Shown here piece by piece: positions 54,048-63,538 of a stretch of DNA of 64,000 nt. A program made the position numbers and the translations under genes. The stretch's first letter is position 1. Each line of letters starts with the position of its first letter. The notes under the pieces are model-generated. The model saw only the letters and a program-made list of their open reading frames with translations. It did not search any database and had not been told where the DNA came from. The DNA is taken from positions 51,568-115,567 of the forward strand of contig CAXSDR010000001.1 in assembly GCA_964236445.1 (NCBI GenBank), given 5' to 3'. This stretch comes from CAXSDR01 sp964236445. Lineage in GTDB: Bacteria > Actinomycetota > Actinomycetes > Motilibacterales > Motilibacteraceae.

Positions 54048-55174
54048 GCTGACTTCTCCTCTGGGGTTGCGGCGTGAAGCAGGATCGCGGCTCGGGCGCG
54101 ATGCGTGACCTCGTCCCAGCTGAAGTTCTGAGCCCACGCAACAGCTTCCTTCGCCATCGCGAGCCGGAGTTCCTCGTCACACAACAGGTCGGACACTGCG
54201 CTCGCAACGGCGGAGGGATCTCGCGGATTCACCAAGAGGCCACTGAACCCGTCTGCCACCGCATCGAGCGCGCCACCCTCAGCGGCCGCGACGACGGGCA
54301 GACCGCGCGATGCGGCTTCGATGTAGGTGATGCCGAAGCCCTCGCCGCCCAGTCCGTCGTCAGGGATGCGGCTCGGGAGCACGAACACGCTCGCCGACGA
54401 CAGCAGAGTGTCGCGAGAAGCATCGTCGAGCGCTCCGAGGAAGCGCACCACGCCGCCCAGCTGGAGCTGGTCAGCGCGTTCCTCCAGGGCCTTGCGAAGA
54501 CGTCCGTCCCCGACGATTTCCCACATCACGTGCGGCACACGCCGCATGATCTCCGGCATCGCCTCGAGGACGACGTCGTGACCCTTGTAGTGGTCCTCGA
54601 GGCGAGACACCGAAACCAGAATCGGCCGGCCAGGTCGCCGGAGCTCCGGGTTGCCGAGCGGGAGGTGCACTCCCGGCGGCACGATCTCGATGTCAGCCCT
54701 CGCAGCACCGGCGGCAGCGACGAGATCCGCCGTATAGCGGCTGACGGCGATGTGCACGTCCGCACGGCCGGCGCACCAGGCTGACTGACGCCGCCATATC
54801 GACACCTCTTTGGCGTGGTAGTACTGCACCCACCGACAGCGCGTCAGCAAGCGCACCACGTGAGCCGCGGCACCGCAGCGAACGTGCATGGAGAGCACGA
54901 TGGTCGGGCGGAATGCCCGGGCCTTCCGCACGGCGAGCGCTGAAAGCCGGAGTTGGGTCTTTCGCCCGCCACGCGGCACATTCACGACCCGCTGAACGTC
55001 GATGGGGCTCGTGGCGTCCCACTTCGTGTCGCCCTCCTGCGCAGCAGTGAGGACGAGAACCTCGCAGTCGTGCAGTGCACCGACAAGCTCGTGCGTCAAC
55101 GTCTCGATCCCACCCTTGGCAGGTGGGAACACGGGCGTGATGACCAGTACGCGGGGGCGCAAGGGTGACGTCAT
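54044..55174 (-). CDS. Glycosyltransferase family 4
   Basis: The 376-aa GT-B enzyme has PRVLVITPVFPPAKGGIETL (glycine-rich N-terminal loop), RPILVSVSRLEDHYKGHDVV and GGEGFGITYIEAASRGLPVV (E-x7-E, intact). ATG 55174 overlaps the preceding stop by 4 bp. The sequence resembles PimB-like or capsular mannosyltransferases, but donor specificity cannot be assigned. It is coupled on both sides within the polysaccharide operon. Confidence 0.9.
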   Translation of the reverse strand: MTSPLRPRVLVITPVFPPAKGGIETLTHELVGALHDCEVLVLTAAQEGDTKWDATSPIDVQRVVNVPRGGRKTQLRLSALAVRKARAFRPTIVLSMHVRCGAAAHVVRLLTRCRWVQYYHAKEVSIWRRQSAWCAGRADVHIAVSRYTADLVAAAGAARADIEIVPPGVHLPLGNPELRRPGRPILVSVSRLEDHYKGHDVVLEAMPEIMRRVPHVMWEIVGDGRLRKALEERADQLQLGGVVRFLGALDDASRDTLLSSASVFVLPSRIPDDGLGGEGFGITYIEAASRGLPVVAAAEGGALDAVADGFSGLLVNPRDPSAVASAVSDLLCDEELRLAMAKEAVAWAQNFSWDEVTHRARAAILLHAATPEEKSA

Positions 55175-56367
55175 CGCGCAATCGCGCCGCTGTGGCCAAC
55201 GGCGTCGTAGACGTCGAGATATTGCTGCACGACGGTCTTCCACGACCACCGGGAGACCGCATAGCTGCGGGCCTGCTGGCCGAGCTCCGACAACAGATCG
55301 CCCGCGCCGAGCAGCGACATGACCGCTTGGGCGATGCTTTCTGCGGACGCACCGGAGGCAACCAGCAGGGGGTGCAGTGCGCTCACCAACTCGGGGTTGG
55401 CTCCGACCGGCGTCACGAGAACGGGGGTGCCGCAGGCCATCGACTCTCCTGTGGTGAGGCCGAACCCCTCGAGCTCCTGGGTCGGCATCACGCAGAGATC
55501 GGCTGTTCTGTACCACGTGCGCAGGTCTTCGTCGCTCACCCGACCCAACAGCCTGACCGAGGACTGCAGGCCCAGCGCCTCGATGCTGCGTTCGATGTCC
55601 GGCCGCAGCCGACCGTCGCCAGCGACAGCCAGTCGCGCTTGCGGGAATCGGCCGATCACCGTCGACATGGCTGTGACGAGCTCGGCCACCCCGGTTCGTT
55701 CGGTGAAGCGTCTCGCCGTGAACAGCAGCGGCCTTGCCTGCGAGGCCCATGGATCGCGAGCGGAGCTGCCTTCGTCGAACCACTCGGTGTCGATGCCACC
55801 GGGAATCATCCTGGTCCGCTGACCAGCGACTGGTGAGAGCGAGGAGAGCTCGGCCCGCATGAAGTCGCTGAGTACAACTGTCTGTTGGGCCTGGCTCACC
55901 ACGCGCTTTTCGATGCGTCGCACAGCAGCCACCGCTGGCGCCTGCACGGCACGGGGCAGCGTGTAGCTGTTCTGCCGCTCCGCCAGCACCTCCTTGTGAA
56001 CCGGAGCGTGGAACGTGTAGACGTAGGGATGCTCACCGAAGGCGAGCGGCAGCGAGGTGAACGCGTAGTGCCCGTGCAGAATGGCGCTTTGCGACACGCG
56101 CAGCTGACGGCGTACGGCGCGACCCACACTCAGCGGGTAGGCCGCCGCGAAAAGCGGGTTCTTCTTGCTCGGCACCGCATGTCGCACGATGCGAACGCCA
56201 TCGTCTCCCAGCTCTTCTAGGGCATGGCTCGCGTCCACCTGCTTCGTCACGACCGTGACGTCGATGCCGGCGACGACGAGTTGCGCGCTGAGCTCACGAA
56301 CGTATCTCTCCAGCCCGCCGAGCTTGTCGGGTGCGACCGCATTGGTGAACATGACGACATTCGTCAC
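55171..56367 (-). CDS. Glycosyltransferase family 4
   Basis: The 398-aa GT-B enzyme has VVMFTNAVAPDKLGGLERYV, PLLFTARRFTERTGVAELVT and QELEGFGLTTGESMACGTPV (donor-binding Glu pair). GTG 56367 overlaps the preceding stop by 4 bp (GTGA), and a downstream ATG six codons in is a weaker alternative. It sits in the run of five coupled glycosyltransferase genes after the sugar-transferase gene. Confidence 0.9.
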   Translation of the reverse strand: MTNVVMFTNAVAPDKLGGLERYVRELSAQLVVAGIDVTVVTKQVDASHALEELGDDGVRIVRHAVPSKKNPLFAAAYPLSVGRAVRRQLRVSQSAILHGHYAFTSLPLAFGEHPYVYTFHAPVHKEVLAERQNSYTLPRAVQAPAVAAVRRIEKRVVSQAQQTVVLSDFMRAELSSLSPVAGQRTRMIPGGIDTEWFDEGSSARDPWASQARPLLFTARRFTERTGVAELVTAMSTVIGRFPQARLAVAGDGRLRPDIERSIEALGLQSSVRLLGRVSDEDLRTWYRTADLCVMPTQELEGFGLTTGESMACGTPVLVTPVGANPELVSALHPLLVASGASAESIAQAVMSLLGAGDLLSELGQQARSYAVSRWSWKTVVQQYLDVYDAVGHSGAIAR

Positions 56368-57521
56368 TGCTGCTGACCTCTCATCGAAGTGCTCATGGCA
56401 GCGCTGAGCCACGCATTCCAACGTGATGACCAGGTGTGCGACCGGGCCCAGTCGACGCGCGCTCGCGCGTGGTGCGGTGCCTCGTCGAGCGAGCTGGCGA
56501 CGGCATCGGCGAAACTGCGAGCGGTGCTTGCCACGCGCAGCCCAGGTGGCCCCGACTGCTCGGTCGCGGAGTCGTCGTACGTCGTCACGATGGGCCGCCC
56601 GCGCGCCGCGTAGTCGTAGGTCTTCATCGAGGACTGGCCGGCTGAAACCGATGGCTTGTTGGGCAGGATCAGCACGTCGCCTGCGTCCAGCACCTCGCTG
56701 AGCCGATCGCGTTCGACCACCCCGTGCCAGCGGACCCGGGCCTGCAAGGGGCCTTCGAGCAGCTGCTGCAGCTCGACAGAGGGTCGGTCGCCTGCACCCG
56801 AATATCGACATTGACCGTAGAGATCGAGCCGCCACGAGGGCAGCAGCGCGAGCACCTCCCGCACGAGGTCCAGGTCGAAGCGCTCCGAAAGAGTGCCGAC
56901 ATAGACCATGCGGCGGTTCCCCGGTTGCAGCGTCGGCGCTCCTGACAGGCCGTTCTCGGGAGTTCCGTTCCGGACGACGTGGACTGTGCGGTCGGGAAAG
57001 AGCTCGGCCAGCGCGGGCGTGACGACGATGATGCTGTCCGCCTGGTCGGCGACGCGGAGATATGCCGCGCGAATGGCTTCAGCCCGATCAGGTATCAGGG
57101 TGCTCCAGTCATCCGTGCAGTCGAAGACACGCTGGCCGGCCGGCGCTTGGGCAACTGCTTCCCACTGCCAGGGCAACATCGCCACCACGGTGCTGGCTGC
57201 GTCAGAGATGTGCGACAGGGTCGAGCGGAGCAGCCTGGTTTCCAGCTGCTGAGCCAACCCACCGCGGTGGCCAGGGACGATCGTGGACCTGGGGAAAACG
57301 TTCGGCGATTGAGTCTGCCCCGACGGTCGCGGCTCGCGAAAGCCGCGCAGCCACACCCCGGCCCCAGCCCTGCTGCGCAGGCAGCGCACGTCGGAAGGCT
57401 GCTCGATGAAGACGGTGCGGATGCCTTGGTCAGCCGCTTGTTGAGCAAGCGCATGTTCACGCCGGATGGCTGGTTTCCACGTGCTCTTGGAGCAGAACAC
57501 GATCGACGCGTCTGCGGTCAT
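56364..57521 (-). CDS. Glycosyltransferase, GT-B type
   Basis: The 385-aa product has an N-domain with SIVFCSKSTWKPAIRREHAL and a C-domain with RRMVYVGTLSERFDLDLVRE. The donor region NKPSVSAGQSSMKTYDYAAR lacks the E-x7-E of family 4 but has the 'MKTYDYAA.G.P' pattern seen in GT1-like and TuaH-like teichuronic-acid transferases. ATG 57521 overlaps the preceding gene's stop by 4 bp. It is a distinct member of the glycosyltransferase series, so it likely adds a different linkage. Confidence 0.83.
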   Translation of the reverse strand: MTADASIVFCSKSTWKPAIRREHALAQQAADQGIRTVFIEQPSDVRCLRSRAGAGVWLRGFREPRPSGQTQSPNVFPRSTIVPGHRGGLAQQLETRLLRSTLSHISDAASTVVAMLPWQWEAVAQAPAGQRVFDCTDDWSTLIPDRAEAIRAAYLRVADQADSIIVVTPALAELFPDRTVHVVRNGTPENGLSGAPTLQPGNRRMVYVGTLSERFDLDLVREVLALLPSWRLDLYGQCRYSGAGDRPSVELQQLLEGPLQARVRWHGVVERDRLSEVLDAGDVLILPNKPSVSAGQSSMKTYDYAARGRPIVTTYDDSATEQSGPPGLRVASTARSFADAVASSLDEAPHHARARVDWARSHTWSSRWNAWLSAAMSTSMRGQQQ

Positions 57522-58636
57522 GACCGCACGCCCGTCAGTAGCTCGACCATCTGCTGACCCGACGTCGCCCACGACCATCGCGATGACCTCGCACGCGCCG
57601 CCTCACTCATCAGGCGTCGGGTCTCGGGCTCGAGGAGCTCATCGAGACGGTCGGCTGCAGCTTTCGCCGAGCGGAGCACCGCCCAGCCGGTCACGCCGTC
57701 TTCAACGGTCTCAGGGAGCCCCCCTTCGTCAGCAACGATCACGGGGCTGCCGCACGCCTGCGCCTCGATACTGACCAGACCGAACGGTTCTTCGTGCGCG
57801 AGATAGACAGTGGCGAAGGCTGTTCGGTAGAGGCCGACCAGCTCCTCGTCCGTCACAGCGAAGCGGAAGTGGACTTGAACCCCGAGCCTTGCAGCCAGTG
57901 CCTCCAGGCGGTCCCGCTCGTCGCTCTCTTCGCGGGGCGACACCACGATGACCGGCAGCTGGACCCTCGACTCGGCCACCGCCTCGATGACGAGGTCATG
58001 ACCCTTGGTGGGAATCATGGTTCCCACCGTCAGCACGTGCTCGGGCGCCGACGTCCCGCTGGGGAGGAAGGACTCGGCAACGCCGCAGTAGACGACGTCG
58101 GCCTCCCTCTCATAAGCGTTCGTGATGGCGCGTGCCGTGAACGCGGAGTTCGTGGCCAGCGCCGTCGTCGCCGTCACGACGGCTCGGTCCATGGTCCGTT
58201 CCAGCCGGCGCATGGGCGCGTAGAGCAGGCGCGTCTGGCGATTCATCTGCGCTCGGGCTGCAGGATCGTAGTCAGCTCGTCTGGGCTCGTCGCAGTAGTA
58301 GACGCTCGGTCGGCTGGACTTCACATGAGGTGCTTGCAGATAGCGACACGGGTTGAGCCAGACCACGTCATGCTCGACACTCTCCACGAGACGTGTCAGG
58401 CGTCGGTAGCCGACAAAGAGCGCGGCGACGTCGAGATATCGCAGCAGCGGACGCGACCAACGAGGTGCCCGAGCCGCAACGAGGTGAAAGGGGACGACCC
58501 GCGCGTCAGGGGTGATCGGCTCGGCCGTCGAGGGAACCACCTCGAGGATCTCGTGATCCGCCATGTGCGACAGCTGGTTGGCCAACCGCCTGCGGGCACC
58601 GCCGTGGGGCAGGTTGTGGACGACGACGACCTTCAT
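57518..58636 (-). CDS. Glycosyltransferase family 4
   Basis: The 372-aa GT-B enzyme has MKVVVVHNLPHGGARRRLAN (a short glycine loop), HVLTVGTMIPTKGHDLVIEA and HEEPFGLVSIEAQACGSPVI (E-x7-E). ATG 58636 follows the sugar transferase by 27 bp. It is the first glycosyltransferase after the priming enzyme, so it probably adds the second sugar of the repeat unit (inferred from position only). Confidence 0.9.
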   Translation of the reverse strand: MKVVVVHNLPHGGARRRLANQLSHMADHEILEVVPSTAEPITPDARVVPFHLVAARAPRWSRPLLRYLDVAALFVGYRRLTRLVESVEHDVVWLNPCRYLQAPHVKSSRPSVYYCDEPRRADYDPAARAQMNRQTRLLYAPMRRLERTMDRAVVTATTALATNSAFTARAITNAYEREADVVYCGVAESFLPSGTSAPEHVLTVGTMIPTKGHDLVIEAVAESRVQLPVIVVSPREESDERDRLEALAARLGVQVHFRFAVTDEELVGLYRTAFATVYLAHEEPFGLVSIEAQACGSPVIVADEGGLPETVEDGVTGWAVLRSAKAAADRLDELLEPETRRLMSEAARARSSRWSWATSGQQMVELLTGVRS

Positions 58637-58663
58637 GAGCGAGTCCGCTCGCGTCCGGAACGC

Positions 58664-60202
58664 TCAGCCACCCTTAGCACTCGTCACTTCGCGCACCGTG
58701 CGGAGGACGACCTTCACGTCGGTCCACAGTGACCAGTTGTCGATGTAGTAATTGTCATACCTCGCGCGCCGTTCGATCGAGGCATCTCCACCGCGAAGGC
58801 CGCTGACCTGCGCCAGTCCAGTCAGTCCCACGGGGACCCGGTGGCGAAAACCGTAGTCGCGAACTTCACGGGTGAATTGATCCACAAAGAATGGCCGTTC
58901 CGGCCTGGGCCCGACCACCGTCATCTCACCCCGCAGGATGTTCCACAGCTGAGGCAGCTCGTCGAGGGACGTCTTGCGGAGGAACTTGCCCACTCGGGTG
59001 ATCCGGGGGTCGCCGACCGCGCGCCACGCTGTGCCGGTGATTGCGGCCTCAGCCGGGCGCATCGAACGGAATTTGAGCAGGTCGAAGGTCTTGCCGTCCT
59101 TACCTATTCGCTGCTGCCGGAAAATGATGTCCGGTCCCGTCGTCCGCACCGCGACGGCACAAGCGAGCAGAACAGGACTGAGCAGCAGCAGCGCCGCCGA
59201 CGTGGCGACGAGATCGAACGAGCGCTTCATGGCCAAGGAGAGGCCGCGAGCACGCGGGCGCCGCAAGCGAATGACGGGGATAGCGCCGATGTGGTCGCTG
59301 ACGCCGAGCATGCCGGTCACCTCGAACAGGCGCGGCACCACGAAGAGATCGCAACGCGCGGCACTGCCCGACCGCAGCAGATCGATGATCGCCGTATCAC
59401 TGGCTTCCGCGAACGCGATCAGCAGAACGCGCACGTCGTAGGTCGCGATGATCTCGTCGAGGTTCGGCAGGGCGCCGAGCCGTGGCCCCAGCTGGGACCC
59501 GAACTCGTCGCTCGACGTGTCGTCCACGTAGCCGATCGGCGTCAGGCCATGCTCGCGATGGGTCTTCAGGAGCACTGCCAGCTCGGCCGCGATAGGTCCG
59601 CTCCCCAACAGGAGCGTCCGATGGGTGACGATGCGGCGCCGACGCAAGGCGTGGACGACGCTGTAGGTCACGAGCCGGGCGGCGGGCACCGCGACGAGGA
59701 CGGCCGCCATGGCGCGCGCGAAGGACTGCGCTTCGCCAGTCGCGCCGGAGGCCAGGAAGGCGAGGCCTGCCACGGCCACCGCCGCTAGGGACCTCCCCAC
59801 CAGGAAGGGCAGGTCGTCCAGGATCGACAGGCGCAGTCGCGGCCGGTAAAGGCCCCCCAACGCGAGCAGTGCGACCGTCATGGCGCCGGCCACAGCCGAC
59901 CACGGGGCCACGCTGGGCACGACGAGGGCCGCCGCGCACAGCCCTAACACGTCCATCAACACGACGAGCGCGGCGCGCGGCAGGGGAAGGCGGCGCTCGG
60001 GCGTGTCGTCCGTGACAACGAGGAGATCGTGCGGCGTGACGCTTTCTTTGAGTACGACGACATCACGCAGGATGCCTGTCGCGGGCTCGCTCTGGTGAAT
60101 ACTCACGCCATCCACTCGAGATAGTGGGTGTGGAACATGAGTGGAACCGGGCGTACGGTCGCTGTCGTACTGACCCGGAACCGACTCGTCAACCGCAGAC
60201 AT
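58664..60202 (-). CDS. Polyprenyl-phosphate sugar phosphotransferase (priming glycosyltransferase)
   Basis: The 512-aa product starts repeat-unit synthesis by moving a sugar phosphate to undecaprenyl phosphate. There are four membrane helices (about 80-185), a CoA-binding-like Rossmann region (RTLLLGSGPIAAELAVLLKT), then a fifth helix and the catalytic domain: LAMKRSFDLVATSAALLLLS, FDLLKFRSMRPAEA, KTSLDELPQLWNILRGEMTV and VPVGLTGLAQVSGLRGGDAS. This is the WbaP/CpsE type. ATG 60202 has AAGGGG nine bases upstream. It heads the minus-strand exopolysaccharide operon. The sugar (glucose or galactose) is not decided. Confidence 0.92.
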   Translation of the reverse strand: MSAVDESVPGQYDSDRTPGSTHVPHPLSRVDGVSIHQSEPATGILRDVVVLKESVTPHDLLVVTDDTPERRLPLPRAALVVLMDVLGLCAAALVVPSVAPWSAVAGAMTVALLALGGLYRPRLRLSILDDLPFLVGRSLAAVAVAGLAFLASGATGEAQSFARAMAAVLVAVPAARLVTYSVVHALRRRRIVTHRTLLLGSGPIAAELAVLLKTHREHGLTPIGYVDDTSSDEFGSQLGPRLGALPNLDEIIATYDVRVLLIAFAEASDTAIIDLLRSGSAARCDLFVVPRLFEVTGMLGVSDHIGAIPVIRLRRPRARGLSLAMKRSFDLVATSAALLLLSPVLLACAVAVRTTGPDIIFRQQRIGKDGKTFDLLKFRSMRPAEAAITGTAWRAVGDPRITRVGKFLRKTSLDELPQLWNILRGEMTVVGPRPERPFFVDQFTREVRDYGFRHRVPVGLTGLAQVSGLRGGDASIERRARYDNYYIDNWSLWTDVKVVLRTVREVTSAKGG

Positions 60203-60969
60203 CGACTTTGTCCCCTTCTCGGCAGATGACCGTGCTGAACAGCCGTTGAATCAGACCTTAGTTGCCGCGGATGCCGGTTCTGTGAACGCCAGGAACCAAG
60301 AACGTGACCGACAAGACCGGACTTGGCAAAGACTTGGTTCTTCGGAGGCAAGCCGTGCGCACGTGCAGAGGCGTGGCGAATCATTGGCGCAGTAGTTGAC
60401 CGCTCCCGCTCTAACAGGGGATGCCTCGCGACTCATGCACGCGACCCCTGACACACGAGCCGGGCCGACGCTTGCGACGGACTGCTGGACTCACCACTCG
60501 CGACGCCTGCTCGACTTGGCATCCGAGAGAATCTGGCGTAGAACCCTGCGCCAAGACACACTCCTTGATTTCTGCACGACAAAACCCGGCACGAGAAGCT
60601 CGAGATGGCCATCAATCGAACGAACTGGGTCGGGATCTGATCCGGGCGCCCCGAGCCCGTCGAGCCAAACTTTAGTCTACGCGGTTGCGTGCACGCATCC
60701 GGGGGGCGCATTGCTCGTTCACAGCGATAACTAGTTGACGTCGCAACAGTCCAGCTCTCGTCAGTCGCGCTTCACGTCATGCTGTGCGGTTCCGGCCCCC
60801 CCGCCGGACGCACCGTGCTCAGCGTGGCGACGCCGAGCTCCACCATGGTCATGAGAGGTCGGTAGCCGCCCTCTGTCAGTAGATTGTCACGCATCGTAGG
60901 CAATGAATGGGTGTGGATCGTGTAAAGACTCGATTAACTCCGTCAGCAGGTCGCGGTCGCCGCACGCGC
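60203..60969. other. 767-bp noncoding region upstream of the exopolysaccharide operon
   Basis: No supported gene. A long-range inverted repeat, GAACCAAG (60293-60300) and CTTGGTTC (60333-60340), lies 90-140 bp before the sugar-transferase start, with two GACTTGG direct copies (60319, 60331) beside it; it may be an operator. A 40-codon minus-strand frame (60772-60894, starting MRDNLLTEGGYRPL) has no ribosome site and is left unassigned. Open frames here are short and arginine-rich, as expected by chance in high GC. Confidence 0.4.
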
Positions 60970-61920
60970 TCAGAACAGCGCCGCCGTCAGTGCACGCCGT
61001 GCCGGAGCGACACGCTCGTCGTCGCCGAGCAACTCGAAGAACTCCAGAAGCCGGTTGCGGAGGCGGTCGCGGTCCTCACCCGCCGTGCGACGTACGGCCT
61101 CGACCAGCCGCACGAGGGCCTGGCTCACGCGCCCGTCGACGAACTCCACATCGGCGGCGAGAAGAGCGGCGTCGACGTCAGCTGGCTGCGCCTCGGCCGC
61201 GGCGAGAACTGCGGCGGCGTCGGCGCCGTCGATGCGCCGGAGCAACTGCACCTGCACCAGCCCCGCGCGCGCATCCCGGTCGCCCGGGGAGTTCACGAGC
61301 ACGGCTTCGTAAGCCGTCGCCGCGGCGTCGTAGTCGGCCCGCTCGATCGCGTCGTACGCCTCGTCGAACAACGGGTCGCCCAGCGGCTCAGGCGGGTCGG
61401 CGATGTCGGGATCGGCCGGCTCGGAGGGTGCGCCGGTCAGCCGGCCGGTGATGCCGTTGGTCTGCGCCACACGCAGCAGCTCGTCGAGATATTGGCGGAC
61501 CTGCGCCTGCGCAAGCGCGCCCTGGAACAGCGGCACCGGCTGACCCCCGATGACCGCGAAGACCGACGGGATGCTCTGCACCTGGAAGGCCGCGGCCAGC
61601 CGCTGCTCGGCGTCCGCATCGATCCTCGCGAGCAGCCACCGTCCGTCGTCGGCAGCCGCGAGCCGCTCGAGGATCGGGCTGAGCTGCTTGCACGGCCCGC
61701 ACCAGGAGGCCCAGAAGTCGAGGACGACCGGCACGGTCATCGACTGCTCGAGGACGAGAGTCTGGAAGTCGGCCTCGACCACGTCGATCACGAAGGGCGT
61801 CGCCCCCTCGGCTGCTCCTTCGGCCGCGGGGGCCGACGCCTGAGCCGCCCGGGCCTCCGCGGCACGTGCCAGGGCTCCGAGGTCGACGGCGCCATAAGCA
61901 TTGAACGGCTGCTGGCTCAT
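60970..61920 (-). CDS. Thioredoxin-TPR (CnoX-like) protein
   Basis: The 316-aa product has an N-terminal Gly/Ala-rich part, a thioredoxin domain (VPVVLDFWASWCGPCKQLSP with the redox CGPC, and QVQSIPSVFAVIGGQPVPLF with the cis-Pro), then a helical TPR-like half (FDEAYDAIERADYDAAATAY, ALLAADVEFVDGRVSQALVR). The fold matches the tetratricopeptide thioredoxins related to E. coli CnoX, which act as redox-regulated holdases. ATG 61920 (MSQQPFNAYG) is preferred to the start five codons earlier. It stands alone. Confidence 0.9.
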   Translation of the reverse strand: MSQQPFNAYGAVDLGALARAAEARAAQASAPAAEGAAEGATPFVIDVVEADFQTLVLEQSMTVPVVLDFWASWCGPCKQLSPILERLAAADDGRWLLARIDADAEQRLAAAFQVQSIPSVFAVIGGQPVPLFQGALAQAQVRQYLDELLRVAQTNGITGRLTGAPSEPADPDIADPPEPLGDPLFDEAYDAIERADYDAAATAYEAVLVNSPGDRDARAGLVQVQLLRRIDGADAAAVLAAAEAQPADVDAALLAADVEFVDGRVSQALVRLVEAVRRTAGEDRDRLRNRLLEFFELLGDDERVAPARRALTAALF

Positions 61921-61988
61921 GGCTCCATCCTGCACTTCCCATTAGCCTCACATCGACCGTGGGGTGGGGATCGACAGCGGAGGCACCA

Positions 61989-62222
61989 GTGCGCGAGGGC
62001 ATCGACCATGTGGGGATCGCTGTGCGTGACCCCGACGCGGCAGTCCGCTTCGATGTCGACGTGCTCGCGATGTCATTGCTGGGCCAGGAGACGCACGAGG
62101 AACAGGGCGAGCGCCAGGCCCGGCCGGGCGGCGACGCCCCGCTGGTGAACTTCGTCCACCCACGCGGTGTCGGCGGAGTCCTGACGGAGCTGGTCGAGCG
62201 GCCCGCGGAGGACCCGCGATGA
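61989..62222 (+). pseudogene. Internally deleted methylmalonyl-CoA epimerase (VOC fold)
   Basis: The 77-aa frame starts REGIDHVGIAVRDPDAAVRF and VDVLAMSLLGQETHEEQGE, the first half-module of methylmalonyl-CoA epimerase with its metal-binding His. It then jumps to PLVNFVHPRGVGGVLTELVE, the last strand with its Glu ligand. About 55-60 residues, including the central metal His and the second betaalphabeta unit, are missing, yet the frame stays open. The usual protein is about 140 aa. GTG 61989 is the start, and its stop overlaps the transporter start by 4 bp. It could not bind metal as an epimerase; whether the stump is kept for coupling is unknown. Confidence 0.7.
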
Positions 62223-63523
62223 GCGAGGAGATCGGCGAGATCGCGCAGGAGGCGCACGAGGCCAAGCGCGAGGCCGTCGACGCCAGGGCCGAGGCCCACG
62301 ACGCCAAGCGCGAAGCCGACGAGGCCAAAGGCGACGCGGCTGAGGCGAAGGCGGAGGCGAACGCCGCACACGACACGGCGGAGCACGCGGAGGAGGTCGC
62401 GCAGGACGCCTTCCGGGTGCTCGACGACAGTCCCGACACCCTCATCGACGAGTTGCGAGAGAGCACGCATCCGGAGCAGTACGGCCATCCCGGACGCCCG
62501 CTGCGCAACTCCCCCTTCGTCGTCGGCTTCACCGGTGCGCTCGGTGTCCTGGCCGCCTACCTGCTCGCCTCCACGATCGCCCAGGTTCGCAGCGTGCTGC
62601 TGCTCCTCGTGGTCTCCATGTTCCTGGCGATCGGGCTGAACCCGGCGGTGGAGAAACTCATGAGCTGGGGACTGCGCCGCGGCGTCGCGGTCGCCACGGT
62701 GGCCATCGTCTTCGTGCTGATGGTGGGAGCCTTCGCCGCCGTGGCGGTGCCCCTGGTCATCGACCAGAGCCAGGCGTTCCTGCACAACGCGCCGCAGACC
62801 CTGAACGACCTCCAGAAGAACGACACCATCCGCCGGCTCGACAGCAACCTCGGGCTCATCAACAAGGCCCGCACCTACCTCTCCGGAGACAGACGCGGCC
62901 TGCCGCTGTCGGGAGGCATCGTCGGCGTCGGACGCGTGGTGCTCGGTGCCGTGTTCAGCACCTTCACGGTGCTGGTCCTGACGCTCTACCTGCTCGCCTC
63001 GCTTCCCAGCATCAAGCGCCAGGCCTACCAGCTCGCGCCGGCAAGCCGACGCGAGCGCGTGTCCCTCCTCGGTGACGAGATCCTTCGGCGGACCGGCGGC
63101 TATGTCGGGGGGCAGTTTCTCGTCGCCCTCATCGCCGGCGTGACCATCACCATCGTGCTCGCCGTTCAGCGGGTGCCCGGCGCGCTGGTCCTCGGCGTGT
63201 TCGCCGGCCTCATGTCGCTCGTGCCTATGGTCGGCGCGACGGCCGCTGCCGCGGTCTATTGCCTCGTGGCGTTCGCCGACTCACCGACGAAGGGCCTCAT
63301 CACCCTCGTCGTGGCGATCTCCTACCAGCAGGTCGAGAACTACATCGTCTATCCACGGGTCATGCGTTCGACCGTGGACGTTCCCGGCGTCCTCACCCTC
63401 GTGGCGGCTCTGGTCGGGGGTGCGTTGCTCGGGGTCGTCGGCGCGCTCCTCGCGATTCCGACCGCCGCCGCGATCCTGCTGATCCTGCGCGAGGTGGTCA
63501 TCCCACGACAGCAGACCGCCTGA
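62219..63523 (+). CDS. AI-2E family transporter with N-terminal coiled coil
   Basis: The 434-aa product has a soluble N-terminus of about 95 aa dominated by a seven-residue-like Ala/Glu/Lys repeat (AHEAKREAVDARAEAHDAKR and on), probably a long coiled coil. About eight membrane helices follow in the AI-2E/UPF0118 pattern, with FVVGFTGALGVLAAYLLAST, VPLVIDQSQAF, MFLAIGLNPAVEKLMSW and SYQQVENYIVYPRVMRSTVD near the end. Family members are proposed exporters or Na+/H+ antiporters; the substrate here is unknown. ATG 62219 overlaps the epimerase remnant stop (ATGA). Confidence 0.88.
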   Translation: MSEEIGEIAQEAHEAKREAVDARAEAHDAKREADEAKGDAAEAKAEANAAHDTAEHAEEVAQDAFRVLDDSPDTLIDELRESTHPEQYGHPGRPLRNSPFVVGFTGALGVLAAYLLASTIAQVRSVLLLLVVSMFLAIGLNPAVEKLMSWGLRRGVAVATVAIVFVLMVGAFAAVAVPLVIDQSQAFLHNAPQTLNDLQKNDTIRRLDSNLGLINKARTYLSGDRRGLPLSGGIVGVGRVVLGAVFSTFTVLVLTLYLLASLPSIKRQAYQLAPASRRERVSLLGDEILRRTGGYVGGQFLVALIAGVTITIVLAVQRVPGALVLGVFAGLMSLVPMVGATAAAAVYCLVAFADSPTKGLITLVVAISYQQVENYIVYPRVMRSTVDVPGVLTLVAALVGGALLGVVGALLAIPTAAAILLILREVVIPRQQTA

Positions 63524-63538
63524 CGCGGGCAGTGCGGG

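Noticed and set aside
60772..60894. 40-codon minus-strand frame (MRDNLLTEGGYRPL...) considered as a peptide gene
   Set aside because: No ribosome site and no second copy, unlike the paired peptides at 37.3-37.8 kb. The evidence is too weak.
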